Source: an uncultured Spirochaetaceae bacterium
Lineage (GTDB): Bacteria > Spirochaetota > Spirochaetia > Sphaerochaetales > Sphaerochaetaceae
NCBI GenBank assembly: GCA_944390015.1
Contig: CALXOL010000008.1
Location: forward strand, 38,074-102,073
DNA length: 64,000 nucleotides
Direction: 5' to 3'
Shown here: piece after piece, positions 36,273 to 45,232 of the stretch
Position numbering within the stretch: position 1 is the stretch's first letter
How the letters are laid out: every line of letters begins with the position of its first letter
Notes under the pieces: model-generated
What the model was told of the DNA's origin: nothing
Databases searched by the model: none
The model's input: the letters and a program-made list of their open reading frames with translations, nothing else
Program-made: the position numbers and the translations under genes

Positions 36273-36479
36273 TTTACTACTCCTTTAGCATAGATATATT
36301 TCAAATAGTAATAGCAAAGTCTATGTTTACCAAGATATAACTAATTTCGATACTATTTTTCACAGTATTTTTCATGCAGCAATTAAATTGTGAATACTTT
36401 TTTAGAAAAGCACAGAAAAAATGTAAATTTTATTGGTAAAAATACGGAAAAAATGTAAAAATTGAAGTTGGAGATTAAT

Positions 36480-37811
36480 ATGGAAAGACGATTAATGCAG
36501 GAATTGAAACTCTGGAAAGAAAAAGCAAATAGAAAACCGCTTTTGCTTAAAGGGGCTCGCCAAGTTGGAAAGACATGGCTCCTAAAAGAATTCGGGAAGA
36601 CGATGTATGACTCCTATGTCTATTTCAACCTCGACAGGGAACCTGGCATTGCGGAAATATTCTCATACAACAAAAGGCCGGAAGATATAATCCGAAAGCT
36701 TGAGTATGTCTCACGAAAACCGATAAAACAAGGAGAAACTCTTGTCATACTCGATGAAATTCAAGCATCAAGGGATGCCCTGAACAGCCTTAAATACTTT
36801 AAAGAAGAGGCAGAAGGATTCCACATAGCTGCAGCAGGAAGTCTTCTGGGGATATATCTCTCGGGTTTGGTTGATTATGAAAAGAAAAAAAGAGAAAGGA
36901 TTGATGAACTTACAGTACCTGTCGGGGCTGTGGACATTTTACACTTATATCCTCTCTCCTTTCCCGAGTTCATTAATTCTGTCGATGTACAGATGGCGGC
37001 TTTTTACATCTCGATAAGAAAAGGGGACCGCATCGAAAGCATATTCCATGAAAGATTGAATGAACTATACAATCTTTATCTTATCATAGGAGGAATGCCT
37101 GAATGTGTGAACGCATGGATTAACAGCAAAGATTTAAATGAAATCGACCGTCTCCAAGATACTCTGCTTGAATTATACGAATACGATGTAACAAAATACC
37201 ATGGCAAGGTAAATCCAGAGAAAATACTGCTTGTTCTCAGAAGAATAGTCTCACAACTGGCAAAGCCAAATGAGAAATTCATTTATGGTGCACTCAAGAA
37301 AGGAGCAAGAGCAACAGAATATGAAGGGGCGATCGAATGGCTGTGTTCCGCAGGACTGGTAAACAGAGTATACAACATCACAAAACCTGAATTCCCTTTA
37401 AAAGCATATGAGGATCTTTCTGCTTTCAAGCTTTATTTCTTTGATACAGGCCTGCTAAAACACATGGCAGGACTGGATAATTCTCCGATTCTCACAAAAA
37501 CAAGCTATCAGTTCAAGGGTCCGCTTACGGAGAACTATGTTCTTCAGCAACTGAAAGAGCAAGCTAAAATCCCCCCATCCTATTACAGCACGAAAAACAT
37601 GGAAATTGATTTCCTACTACAGGACAAATCCAATCTGATTCCAATTGAAGTAAAAGGAGAAGAAGAGAAAAACGCTCCATCCTTCAAGCGATACATCAAA
37701 GAGAACAGACCGGAAATGGCTATTAGATTCTCAAAGATGGGCTATCAGAAGAACGGAGAGATTACGAATATTCCGCTCTATCTTGCGGGAAAACTAAATG
37801 AGTTAATCTAA
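36480..37811 (+). CDS. AAA-family ATPase with C-terminal DUF4143 domain
   Basis: A 443-residue protein of the bacterial/archaeal ATPase group with DUF4143. Walker A GARQVGKTWL is at about 30-39 and Walker B LVILDEIQ near 95. The C-terminal half carries the DUF4143 winged-helix and nuclease-like region ending IDFLLQDKSNLIPIEVK, a PD-(D/E)XK-type pattern. The ATG at 36480 is chosen because GGAG lies seven bases upstream; a TTG at 36462 is the alternative. These proteins are widespread orphans in anaerobes, often variable between strains. A second member lies at 40799. Confidence 0.85.
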   Translation: MERRLMQELKLWKEKANRKPLLLKGARQVGKTWLLKEFGKTMYDSYVYFNLDREPGIAEIFSYNKRPEDIIRKLEYVSRKPIKQGETLVILDEIQASRDALNSLKYFKEEAEGFHIAAAGSLLGIYLSGLVDYEKKKRERIDELTVPVGAVDILHLYPLSFPEFINSVDVQMAAFYISIRKGDRIESIFHERLNELYNLYLIIGGMPECVNAWINSKDLNEIDRLQDTLLELYEYDVTKYHGKVNPEKILLVLRRIVSQLAKPNEKFIYGALKKGARATEYEGAIEWLCSAGLVNRVYNITKPEFPLKAYEDLSAFKLYFFDTGLLKHMAGLDNSPILTKTSYQFKGPLTENYVLQQLKEQAKIPPSYYSTKNMEIDFLLQDKSNLIPIEVKGEEEKNAPSFKRYIKENRPEMAIRFSKMGYQKNGEITNIPLYLAGKLNELI

Positions 37812-37843
37812 AAAACCGCTATAAGGATTGCTCCCTATAGCGG
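37811..37843. terminator. terminator between ATPase and ABC genes
   Basis: CCGCTATA/TATAGCGG stem with a long loop. The minus strand has TTTTTT right after the stem, so it chiefly ends the leftward ABC operon; it may also serve the ATPase gene. Confidence 0.75.
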
Positions 37844-37866
37844 CATTGGCTTGGTGTCTTCTCACA

Positions 37867-39372
37867 CTACTCTATTTCTTTAACTCCTTTAAGAATCTTA
37901 TCCTTCTTCCTTCTCTTCGGATCAATGGATTTCTCTACCGCAGTTACTATGCGTGTAAGGATGGCGGAGATGACGAAGTACATTATCGCAGTGACGATAA
38001 GAGGGAAGAAAGCCTCATATGTCCTACTTCGTACAAGGTCGCTTATCTTCGTCAGATCGAGAACTGCGATATATCCTACAACGGAAGTCTCCTTGATAAG
38101 AGTTACCACATCATTGCGATAGATAGGAAGGAAGTGCTGCGCAGCCTGAGGCAGGATTATTTTGAAGAAGCTCTGGTTCTCTGAATAACCAAGGGCTGTG
38201 GAGGCTTCAAACTGTCCACGTCCTATCGCATTACATCCGACACGGAGCATGTCTATCATGGAGCAGGCGAACATAAGGGAAAATCCCACGACAGATACCC
38301 ATACACCGCTCAGTCTTGTAGAACCGAATACGATGTAGTATAGGATCATCAAAAGAAGTACGGTCGGCATTCCGTGGATAAGCCAGAGGAACACGTTCGT
38401 GCCCTTGTTCATGATGATGTTCCCTTTCCTGCATAGCATGTAGATTATGAAACCAAGGATTGTTCCTGCAAGGATTGATGTCACAGTAATGAGGATTGTG
38501 ATACCAGCCCCCTCTAAAAAGAGCTCCCATCTGTTCTCTCTAATGAATGTCTTATAGAAGCTCTCTCCGAGTTTTTCAAAGAAAGTAAGCGTAGATTCAT
38601 CCTCTCCCAGGATAACAAGGCGTATCGGCGTCGTATAGTAGACATCGGAAAGCGTTCCCGTCTCGTTACGCTCCTCACTTACTACGATGTTCATTCCTAT
38701 ATCGTATTTACCGCTCTCAACCCCTGGTGCTATAGCCTCGAATGGAACCTCATAGAACTCAGGTGTATAGCCGTAGGCACGTGCGAAACGGCAGATGAAA
38801 TCGACATCAAAACCTGATTCATGGCCATTGCTGATAAAAGAGAACGGCTCATATCCACCTTCGACAGCAACTGAGATGATACCATTTTCTCCCGTAAAGC
38901 CACCTATGTCGCAAGTGTCGTTTATAGGATCGAAATCAGCAATCCAGTAATCATAGAGTTCATCCAGGAGCCCATTGTCCCAGCTCTCTGCAATAAATGC
39001 GTTAAGTTCACTGAGGATTCTATCCTGTTTTTCGTTGTTACCGATGATACATGTTGCATTTATGTATCCTGCAACTTCATCAAGAACTGTAAGATCCGGG
39101 TGGTTCTTCTTCTGTACCCCGTAGCTTACCTCCTCTATGAGATATGCATCGACCTTTCCAGACTGAAGTGCGAGTATCATGTCATTGGGCATCGTATAAT
39201 ACTGGAATGTGGCATTAGGAACCCTTTCCATAATGAGTTCCTCATATAGAACGGCCGTCTGTACTCCTATATTCTTTCCATCGAGATCTTCAATCGTATT
39301 GAAATCACTGGCAGCAGAAAGAGCGGAGGCGATAAAAACAAAAGCAAGCAAAGCAACAATTATTCTCTTCAT
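37867..39372 (-). CDS. amino acid ABC transporter: fused substrate-binding and permease protein, lobes in swapped order
   Basis: A 501-residue fusion. After a signal segment (MKRIIVALLAFVFIASALS), residues about 18-130 match the second lobe of SBP_bac_3 binding proteins (DLDGKNIGVQTAVLYEEL to YDYWIADF). Residues 145-245 match the first lobe (GGYEPFSF, ESGFDVDFICRFA, KYDIGMNIV..ER). Then comes an HAAA/GlnP-type permease (from about 270) with the EAA-like loop FEASTALGYSENQSFFKIILPQA. The lobes are therefore in reverse order from ordinary GlnH. The ATG at 39372 overlaps the ATPase stop (TAATG) and has GGAGGAAG upstream. It would be a membrane-tethered importer needing no free binding protein. 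Ligand unknown, probably a polar amino acid. Confidence 0.82.
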   Translation of the reverse strand: MKRIIVALLAFVFIASALSAASDFNTIEDLDGKNIGVQTAVLYEELIMERVPNATFQYYTMPNDMILALQSGKVDAYLIEEVSYGVQKKNHPDLTVLDEVAGYINATCIIGNNEKQDRILSELNAFIAESWDNGLLDELYDYWIADFDPINDTCDIGGFTGENGIISVAVEGGYEPFSFISNGHESGFDVDFICRFARAYGYTPEFYEVPFEAIAPGVESGKYDIGMNIVVSEERNETGTLSDVYYTTPIRLVILGEDESTLTFFEKLGESFYKTFIRENRWELFLEGAGITILITVTSILAGTILGFIIYMLCRKGNIIMNKGTNVFLWLIHGMPTVLLLMILYYIVFGSTRLSGVWVSVVGFSLMFACSMIDMLRVGCNAIGRGQFEASTALGYSENQSFFKIILPQAAQHFLPIYRNDVVTLIKETSVVGYIAVLDLTKISDLVRSRTYEAFFPLIVTAIMYFVISAILTRIVTAVEKSIDPKRRKKDKILKGVKEIE

Positions 39373-40484
39373 TACTCTTCCTCCACCCATCTGAAGCGCA
39401 TGGAAATCATATGCTCATACCCTAACGGGTCATCTGTTATATCATCCTGACGAACTTCAGTAGTAGGCTCTGCAAGGAGATCCAAAAACAGTTTACTTGC
39501 CGAATCATGCACATCGAACTTCTCACCCTTATAGCAGATCAGCATCGTCAGGATATCGAGTTTCTCAGAATATTCTACCTTTACCAGAATGTCAGGATTC
39601 TCTGCATCGACGAGGAGATTGTTCATACAGATTTCCTCGAATGCGAGCATCAGCTTACTCAGACGCTCTGCCTCAATGAGAAGCTTCTCTCCGTATCCCA
39701 TGAGCTCATCGCTCATCGCTTCCACATCGAAATCGGAAGATGTGATCTTGTATGTGAGGGAAGATAGACGCTGGATGAACCTCTTAGTCAGTTCCTTCTT
39801 CGGATGCTCGAAAATCTCCTTCGGCGTTCCCTCTTCATAGATATAACCGTCATACATGAAAAGGATTCGGTTCGATATCTTCCTGGCGAAATCCATCTCA
39901 TGGGTTACAATCATCATCGTTCTGCCACTCTTGGCAAGCATCTTGATTACCGACTGTACCTCTCCGATCATCGAAGGGTCGAGAGCGCTTGTCGGCTCAT
40001 CAAAGAGTATGATATCGGGATCCATTGCAAGCGTTCTTGCAATCGCAATTCTCTGCTGCTGGCCACCAGAGAGCTCATCTGGATAATTGAAAACCTTTGA
40101 TGCAAGTCCTACCTGCTGCAACAGGTACATGGCCTTGTCATACGCTTCTTGCCTGCTGCGCCCTAGCAACGTAATCTGAGGATTCATGATGTTCTCGATT
40201 ATCGTGAGATGTCCGAAAAGATTGAAAGATTGGAATACCATCCCCATCTTTTTTCTTATCTCGTTCAGATTGCATCCTTTTTCCGTGATGTCCTGGCCGT
40301 CTACGATTATGCTTCCTTCCGTCGGCTCAGTGAGCATGTTAATACATCTAAGTAGGGTTGATTTTCCTGTTCCAGATGGTCCAATAACAGAGATGACATC
40401 TCCATCGTTAATAGTGACGCTTATGTCTTTTAACGGAATGGTATCATCATCAAATACTTTTTTAAGGTGCTTAATCTCTATCAT
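39372..40484 (-). CDS. amino acid ABC transporter ATP-binding protein with GHKL-like C-terminal extension
   Basis: A 370-residue protein. Residues 1-240 are a GlnQ-type ATPase: Walker A GPSGTGKST, signature LSGGQQQRIAIARTLA, Walker B IILFDEPTSALDP and switch VTHEM. The last 125 residues are not part of normal GlnQ. They contain a helix with FEEICMNNLL and a later GEKFDVHD segment, resembling the N-box (E..xxN) and glycine box of RsbW-like HATPase_c_2 domains, though degenerate. Start at 40484 is backed by GGGGAG four bases upstream; an earlier in-frame ATG at 40538 adds an unlikely hydrophobic leader. Coupled to the fused binding-protein/permease gene. Confidence 0.82.
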   Translation of the reverse strand: MIEIKHLKKVFDDDTIPLKDISVTINDGDVISVIGPSGTGKSTLLRCINMLTEPTEGSIIVDGQDITEKGCNLNEIRKKMGMVFQSFNLFGHLTIIENIMNPQITLLGRSRQEAYDKAMYLLQQVGLASKVFNYPDELSGGQQQRIAIARTLAMDPDIILFDEPTSALDPSMIGEVQSVIKMLAKSGRTMMIVTHEMDFARKISNRILFMYDGYIYEEGTPKEIFEHPKKELTKRFIQRLSSLTYKITSSDFDVEAMSDELMGYGEKLLIEAERLSKLMLAFEEICMNNLLVDAENPDILVKVEYSEKLDILTMLICYKGEKFDVHDSASKLFLDLLAEPTTEVRQDDITDDPLGYEHMISMRFRWVEEE

Positions 40485-40798
40485 CGCACTCCCCAAAAAA
40501 ATAAAATTCAAAATCAATAACCAATCTTGTACCCCCATTATACATATTTTGGGGGGTTAGGCTAGCAAATAGAGACAAATAATGTAAATATTTGCAAAAT
40601 AATTTCATGTATCATCTGGAAAATAATGGAATCTACACACTATATTCTTATAATACAAATAATAATTTCTCATTATAAACAGTGCTATAATTTACTGTAG
40701 ATTTAAGATAAATCGGATAAGAAAAGCTTTAAATAAAAAATTGTAGAATTCTACGTTTTTTGTGGAAAAATTAAAATTTTAAATATATAATTTAATAC
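40485..40798. other. non-coding divergent region
   Basis: 314 very A+T-rich bases. Leftward, a TATAAT box (in ATGTATAATGGG, about 40535-40545) could serve the ABC operon. Rightward, TATAAT at 40686-40691 sits inside an ACAGT/ACTGT inverted repeat. A 20-base repeat with a palindromic core lies at 40742-40761. No coding sequence seen. Confidence 0.55.
40742..40761. repeat. 20-bp direct repeat, left copy, with palindromic core
   Basis: TGTAGAATTCTACGTTTTTT. The core GTAGAATTCTAC is a perfect palindrome. An identical copy lies at 42122-42141, so the pair exactly brackets the ATPase gene between. Confidence 0.8.
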
Positions 40799-42103
40799 AT
40801 GGAAATTAAAAGAGAACGCTATCTAAATAAACTTCTTCAAGTTAAAGACAATGGAAGAGTAAAAATAATTACAGGTATCAGAAGATGCGGAAAAAGTTAC
40901 CTTTTGCTGAACATATTCAAGTCTTTCCTTATACAAGATGGTGTTGATGAGAGCCAGATCATAGAAATAGCTCTTGAGGAAATTGAGAATATCGAATACA
41001 GAAACCCATTTAAACTATATGAGTACATAATATCTAGAACTTTAGATAAATCAAAGCGCTATTATGTTATGATCGATGAAATACAGTTCTGCCAGGAGAT
41101 TGAGAATTCCTCATTGCCAAAAGGTGGGGAGAAAATCAATTTCACAGATGTCGCACTATCGTTAAGTAAAAAGCATAATATTGATTTATACATCACGGGA
41201 AGCAATTCTAAAATGCTTTCAAAAGATATTCTTACCCAATTCAGAGACCGTGGGGATGAAATAAAAGTGTATCCCCTATCTTATTATGAATACTATAATG
41301 CGACAGCAGACAAGAGCAATGCGTGGAAAGATTACTTAACCTATGGGGGGATGCCATATACTTCATATCTTAAAACCTACGAGGAAAAAACAAATTACTT
41401 AAAAAACCTATTCTCACTCACGTACATAAAAGATGTCGTAGAGCATAACCAACTAAAAGAAAATGAAAAAGAAGCCCTAGAGATTCTTTTGGATTTTACC
41501 GCATCATCCATAGGCTCTCTTTCAAATATTTCAAAATTAGAAAACCGCTTTCGCTCTGATGCTCATATGAACATAAGCAGAGAAACCATATCTTCTTTGC
41601 TGAGTCACCTTGAAGATGCCTTCATAATCGAAAAAGCAAAACGTTATGATGTAAAAGGGGGAAGATATTTCAACACGCCTCTGAAATACTACTTCACAGA
41701 TGTAGGACTAAGAAATGCGAGAATAAACTTCCGCCAAAACGAGGAAAACCATATAATGGAGAATATCATTTACAATGAGTTAATCAATAGAGGCTATTTT
41801 GTGGATGTCGGAGTGGTTGAAAGCATTGAGAAAACTGCTGAAGGAAAATCGGAGAGGAATGCGCTTGAGGTGGATTTTGTTGTGAACCATCTAAGCAAAA
41901 GAATATATATACAATCCGCTCTTACCATTTCTTTTGAAGAAAAAATGAAACAGGAGCTTAAATCATTAGAAAAGATAAAAGACTCTTTTCCTAAGATCAT
42001 AATCACAGGTGATGACATCCATCCATGGTATAACAAAAAGGGGATACTCTTTCTGAATATAAAAGATTTTCTTCTCAATGAGGATTATCTACGATTGTAT
42101 TAG
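40799..42103 (+). CDS. AAA-family ATPase with C-terminal DUF4143 domain, repeat-bracketed
   Basis: A 434-residue ATPase with Walker A GIRRCGKSYLLL near 25-36, Walker B VMIDEIQF near 92-99 and the sensor TGSNSKMLS. The C-terminal DUF4143 region ends with EVDFVVN..IYIQ, a nuclease-like pattern. Codon use is more A+T-rich than in neighbouring genes. The ATG at 40799 has no strong ribosome site. It is flanked by identical 20-base repeats and followed immediately by an araC remnant, suggesting insertion of the segment. It is only distantly similar to the member at 36480, so not a recent local duplication. Confidence 0.83.
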   Translation: MEIKRERYLNKLLQVKDNGRVKIITGIRRCGKSYLLLNIFKSFLIQDGVDESQIIEIALEEIENIEYRNPFKLYEYIISRTLDKSKRYYVMIDEIQFCQEIENSSLPKGGEKINFTDVALSLSKKHNIDLYITGSNSKMLSKDILTQFRDRGDEIKVYPLSYYEYYNATADKSNAWKDYLTYGGMPYTSYLKTYEEKTNYLKNLFSLTYIKDVVEHNQLKENEKEALEILLDFTASSIGSLSNISKLENRFRSDAHMNISRETISSLLSHLEDAFIIEKAKRYDVKGGRYFNTPLKYYFTDVGLRNARINFRQNEENHIMENIIYNELINRGYFVDVGVVESIEKTAEGKSERNALEVDFVVNHLSKRIYIQSALTISFEEKMKQELKSLEKIKDSFPKIIITGDDIHPWYNKKGILFLNIKDFLLNEDYLRLY

Positions 42104-42121
42104 ATATAAGATTGCAAAAAG

Positions 42122-42141
42122 TGTAGAATTCTACGTTTTTT
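42122..42141. repeat. 20-bp direct repeat, right copy
   Basis: Identical to 40742-40761. The palindrome followed by seven T could also act as a terminator for the ATPase gene. AraC-like coding sequence resumes directly after it. Confidence 0.8.
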
Positions 42142-42347
42142 TCAAACTATTAATCTACGGCATACCACCTCAACAGTACAGACTTAAAAGCAGAATAGAG
42201 AATGCAAAGCAGCTCTTATCAATGGGACACAGATGCAACGAGGTTGCGGACATGCTTGATTACCTCGATTCATACACATTCTCACATCAGTTCAAACAGA
42301 TTGCGGGTACAACTCCTAAACAATACAGGAAAGGGCATATCCTGTGA
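42142..42347 (+). pseudogene. AraC-family regulator, C-terminal remnant
   Basis: Directly after the right repeat the frame reads YGIPPQQYRLKSRIENAKQLL and then EVADMLDYLDSYTFSHQFKQ and GTTPKQYRK, which is the end of the first and the whole second helix-turn-helix of an AraC-type regulator. Everything upstream (ligand domain and first DNA-reading helix) is missing, and nothing similar was found left of the other repeat. It has no proper start and is very likely dead. Confidence 0.75.
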
Positions 42348-42433
42348 CACGGCGAAATCAAAATCTCACATCTCATGGAAGAATACCCTGTTTTGCTTTA
42401 GAATATGGATTAGCTCTGAAAGGAGGAATGTTT

Positions 42434-43171
42434 ATGAAGAAGTCCGGCCTTAAAAATATCCTGTTAAAAGCCGTCGTATCTGTTTTGCTTATAGTCTCTT
42501 TCGTATCATGCACGTCGGTGCAGGAGACAAGAAGCCTCGAAGAGCTTTACGATGAAGCGATGCTTGATGCCCTCTATGCCACGCCTGATGAAATACGGCC
42601 TCTTGTAGTCATTGCACCAGGCTCTGACATGGTCAGCTGGAATGAAGATGGGGATAAAATCCTCATGATCTCTTGGAATGATAAGCCTGAGCTATATGAA
42701 GAGAAAAGCACCTATAAAGTAGAAGATGATCCGATCTGGACATTCACTGACAAGGAGATTCTCTCATGGTACGATGAGAATGAAAAAGAAGTTGAGTCCT
42801 GGCCTATACGCTTTAAGCAGCTGATCGGACTGCCGGAGGATAGCGAATATACGCATTTTACGGCTTTCTGGTGTGATAGCGACGAGCTTCTTCGCCCTGC
42901 TTATGAGCCGGATATTACGAAACAGGTGAAAGCGGAAGACTTAGACGGATCGAAGCTTGGAGATCTGGAGGCTTGGTTCAATGGGAACATCGAATACTCT
43001 TACATAGACTCTTCATACCCTTGGACAAGACTCGGCTACACATATGACTGGAGCGGAGGAGATGATGCATATGGGCTGACAGAGTTCATAATCCTGCCAG
43101 GATCTGAGGTTGAAATAGAATGGACGAAGAGCAATGAGGAATTCCTTTCTTATCTGGATGAGAACAGCTGA
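42434..43171 (+). CDS. uncharacterised lipoprotein
   Basis: A 245-residue protein with a leader ending in the lipobox SFVSC. The mature part is acidic and rich in Trp and Tyr, with MVSWNEDGDKILMISW near 50-65. I have an impression of similar orphan lipoproteins in spirochaetes and fusobacteria but cannot name a function. The ATG at 42434 is chosen because AAAGGAGG lies at the right distance; 42428 and 42344 are alternatives. Confidence 0.65.
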   Translation: MKKSGLKNILLKAVVSVLLIVSFVSCTSVQETRSLEELYDEAMLDALYATPDEIRPLVVIAPGSDMVSWNEDGDKILMISWNDKPELYEEKSTYKVEDDPIWTFTDKEILSWYDENEKEVESWPIRFKQLIGLPEDSEYTHFTAFWCDSDELLRPAYEPDITKQVKAEDLDGSKLGDLEAWFNGNIEYSYIDSSYPWTRLGYTYDWSGGDDAYGLTEFIILPGSEVEIEWTKSNEEFLSYLDENS

Positions 43172-43173
43172 TG

Positions 43174-43199
43174 CTCCGCACCCGAAATGAGTGCGGAAG
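43174..43199. terminator. hairpin between convergent genes
   Basis: TCCGCAC/GTGCGGA with flanking GC pairs around a nine-base loop. No good T run, so efficiency is doubtful. Confidence 0.4.
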
Positions 43200-43206
43200 C
43201 AATTAT

Positions 43207-45027
43207 CTATTTCTTATAGTCCAGAGGAAGGCTCTCCCATCTCTTCTTAAGTAGGAAGGCGGCATCCTTGGGTTGTCTCTGGCGTGTGAAGACACCCTTC
43301 TTATTACCATTTACCCTCATTAGTCCCTCTGTGGTCTGGAAATCCGCAAAGTTCCATATCTGCTCACCTTTTACGAAATCATATGAATCGAAAACACTGT
43401 GAAGCATATTCAACACCTCACACTGATACTCCTGGGACCACATCACGGACGGCAGCTTATGCTCACTTGGCATGGTATCCGCACCGTACTCAGAGAAAAT
43501 GAACGGTTTATTGAGATTCAAGGCCGCCCAATCATCCATCTCCTTGCGGAACTTTATCTCAGCTTCTGAGATCTCATAACCTCCCAGGATGTACCAGCCG
43601 TAATACCTGTTTAGGGAGATGAAATCTGAGAAATGATGGCATTTACAACGCGTGGTGCTTGAATTCGATTCCATAGCAAACGTACGTGGCCTCTTCTGAG
43701 GATCCTCTTCATGGGCTTTCTCAAATACCTCTTTAAAGTAAGGCACGCTGTTTTCGTCCGTAGACTCGGGCTCATTTAAAAGGCTCCATGCGATAACGCT
43801 CGGATGGTTCTTATCCCTGGCTATCATCTCCTCGACCGCCCTTAAATGGCTCTTAAGAAGAACCGGCGTAGTCGGCTTAGAGAAGAAGGACTTCGCCCCT
43901 TTTCCCGTTCCCGCATCAAGGAAATTAACAAGGCTCTCAAAAAGGCCCACAGCCGGGACTTCATCTATGATTAGGAACCCCTCCCTGTCCGCCATCCTGT
44001 AAATCTCCTCGTCATATGGGTAATGAGAGGTCCTGAAAGAGTTCGCGCCGATCCATTTCATCAGCTCGAAATCCCTCTTCATCACGCCTATATTGAAACC
44101 ACGTCCAACGATATCGCTGTCCTCATGTTTTCCAAAACCCTTGAGGTAAACGGGACTGCCGTTGATAAGAAAAGACGTGCCTTCAATTTTGACTTCTCTT
44201 ATACCGATAGGAAGCTCATAAACATCTAAGAGCTCATCACGGTCCTTCAGCTCCACCTTCAAATTATATAGATAGGCATTACGTACCTGCCATAGATGGG
44301 CATTCTTAAGAGTGAAAGTACCTTTCCTTCCCTCAATAGATGCTACGGCGTTGCCATCTTCATCATAAAGGGAAAGAGAGACATCCCCTTCCCCCTTTGT
44401 CCTGACTTCATAGGAGATCTCAGCATCAGAGTTCTTAACCTTATAACTCAAATCGATATCAAAAATACTGTTTTTAGGTGTCGATATAAGATAAACAGAT
44501 CTCTAAAGCCCTGAGTAGTTGTAGAAATCGAAATAAGGCTTAGTCATCTTCCTGCCGTCACTAAGCGTTATGGTACGCCCACACGGGATATTGGTCTCAG
44601 TAAGTTCGTTATTCACTTTAACGACCAATTTGTTCTTCTCCCCGTATCTTGAAGCTTTTGTGATATCAACAAGGAACGGGAGGAATCCCCCCTCATGCTC
44701 CCCTACCTTCTCACCGTTTAAATACACCCATGCCCTGTGCGTCGCCGCACCAAAGCGCAGAAACACATCAGACCCTTTCATGCCTGATGGAATGAAAACC
44801 GCACTCTCGTACCAGATGTCCCCCGTGAATTCACGCACCCTCTTATCCGTGTAAAAATCCTGGAAACTGGCAGGTACGGGAATCGTCTCATCACCGGGAA
44901 TTCCATCCAGCCATTTCTCCTCATCTCCTTTTTCATCCCAGTCAATCTGGAATTTCCACATCCCATCGAGCCTCATAGCCGTTCGGGTCAAAGTATTTAA
45001 AGGATATAGTAAAGAAAACTCGAGCAT
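43207..45027 (-). pseudogene. uidA: beta-glucuronidase (GH2) gene interrupted by one in-frame TAG
   Basis: The whole 1.8-kb segment reads in one frame as a UidA-type glycoside hydrolase 2 of normal length (about 606 codons). The only interruption is TAG at 44503-44505. Before it, codons end NYSGL; after it, the frame continues RSVYLISTP, where E. coli UidA has NYAGIHRSV, so the stop replaces the codon after the Gly-Leu pair. Domains: sugar-binding 1-175, immunoglobulin-like 180-270, TIM barrel 270-606. Catalytic acid in LLNEPE and nucleophile in FSEYGAD are intact. GGAGG precedes the ATG at 45027. Either a very recent inactivation or a readthrough; the shorter right-hand part could start at TTG 44451 but would lack the sugar-binding domain. 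Confidence 0.85.
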
Positions 45028-45144
45028 AAAACCTCCATCTGATAAAGAGAATTATATCATATGAATCCATCCCTTTGATTTTCTTCCTCTTATTTTTAGT
45101 TCTTCTGTATTTATTTTCAGATTTTTAATTTTTTTCGTTATTTT

Positions 45145-45186
45145 TTGCATAAGCTATTGCATAACCATCGCTATTTTATGTATAAA
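45145..45186 (+). promoter_or_regulatory. promoter with 12-bp-spaced direct repeats
   Basis: TTGCATAA occurs at 45145-45152 and again at 45157-45164, about one helical turn apart. The second copy overlaps a -35-like TTGCAT, which is 18 bases from TATAAA at 45181-45186. The start codon of the binding protein follows at 45233. The repeats are placed as an operator. Confidence 0.5.
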
Positions 45187-45232
45187 TATACAAAATTTTA
45201 AATATAACGTATTACATTTGGGAGAGAAGAAG

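Noticed and set aside
43207..44451. Separate glycosidase gene starting at TTG 44451
   Set aside because: It is in the same frame as the upstream part, separated by only one stop, and would lack the GH2 sugar-binding domain; better treated as one broken uidA.
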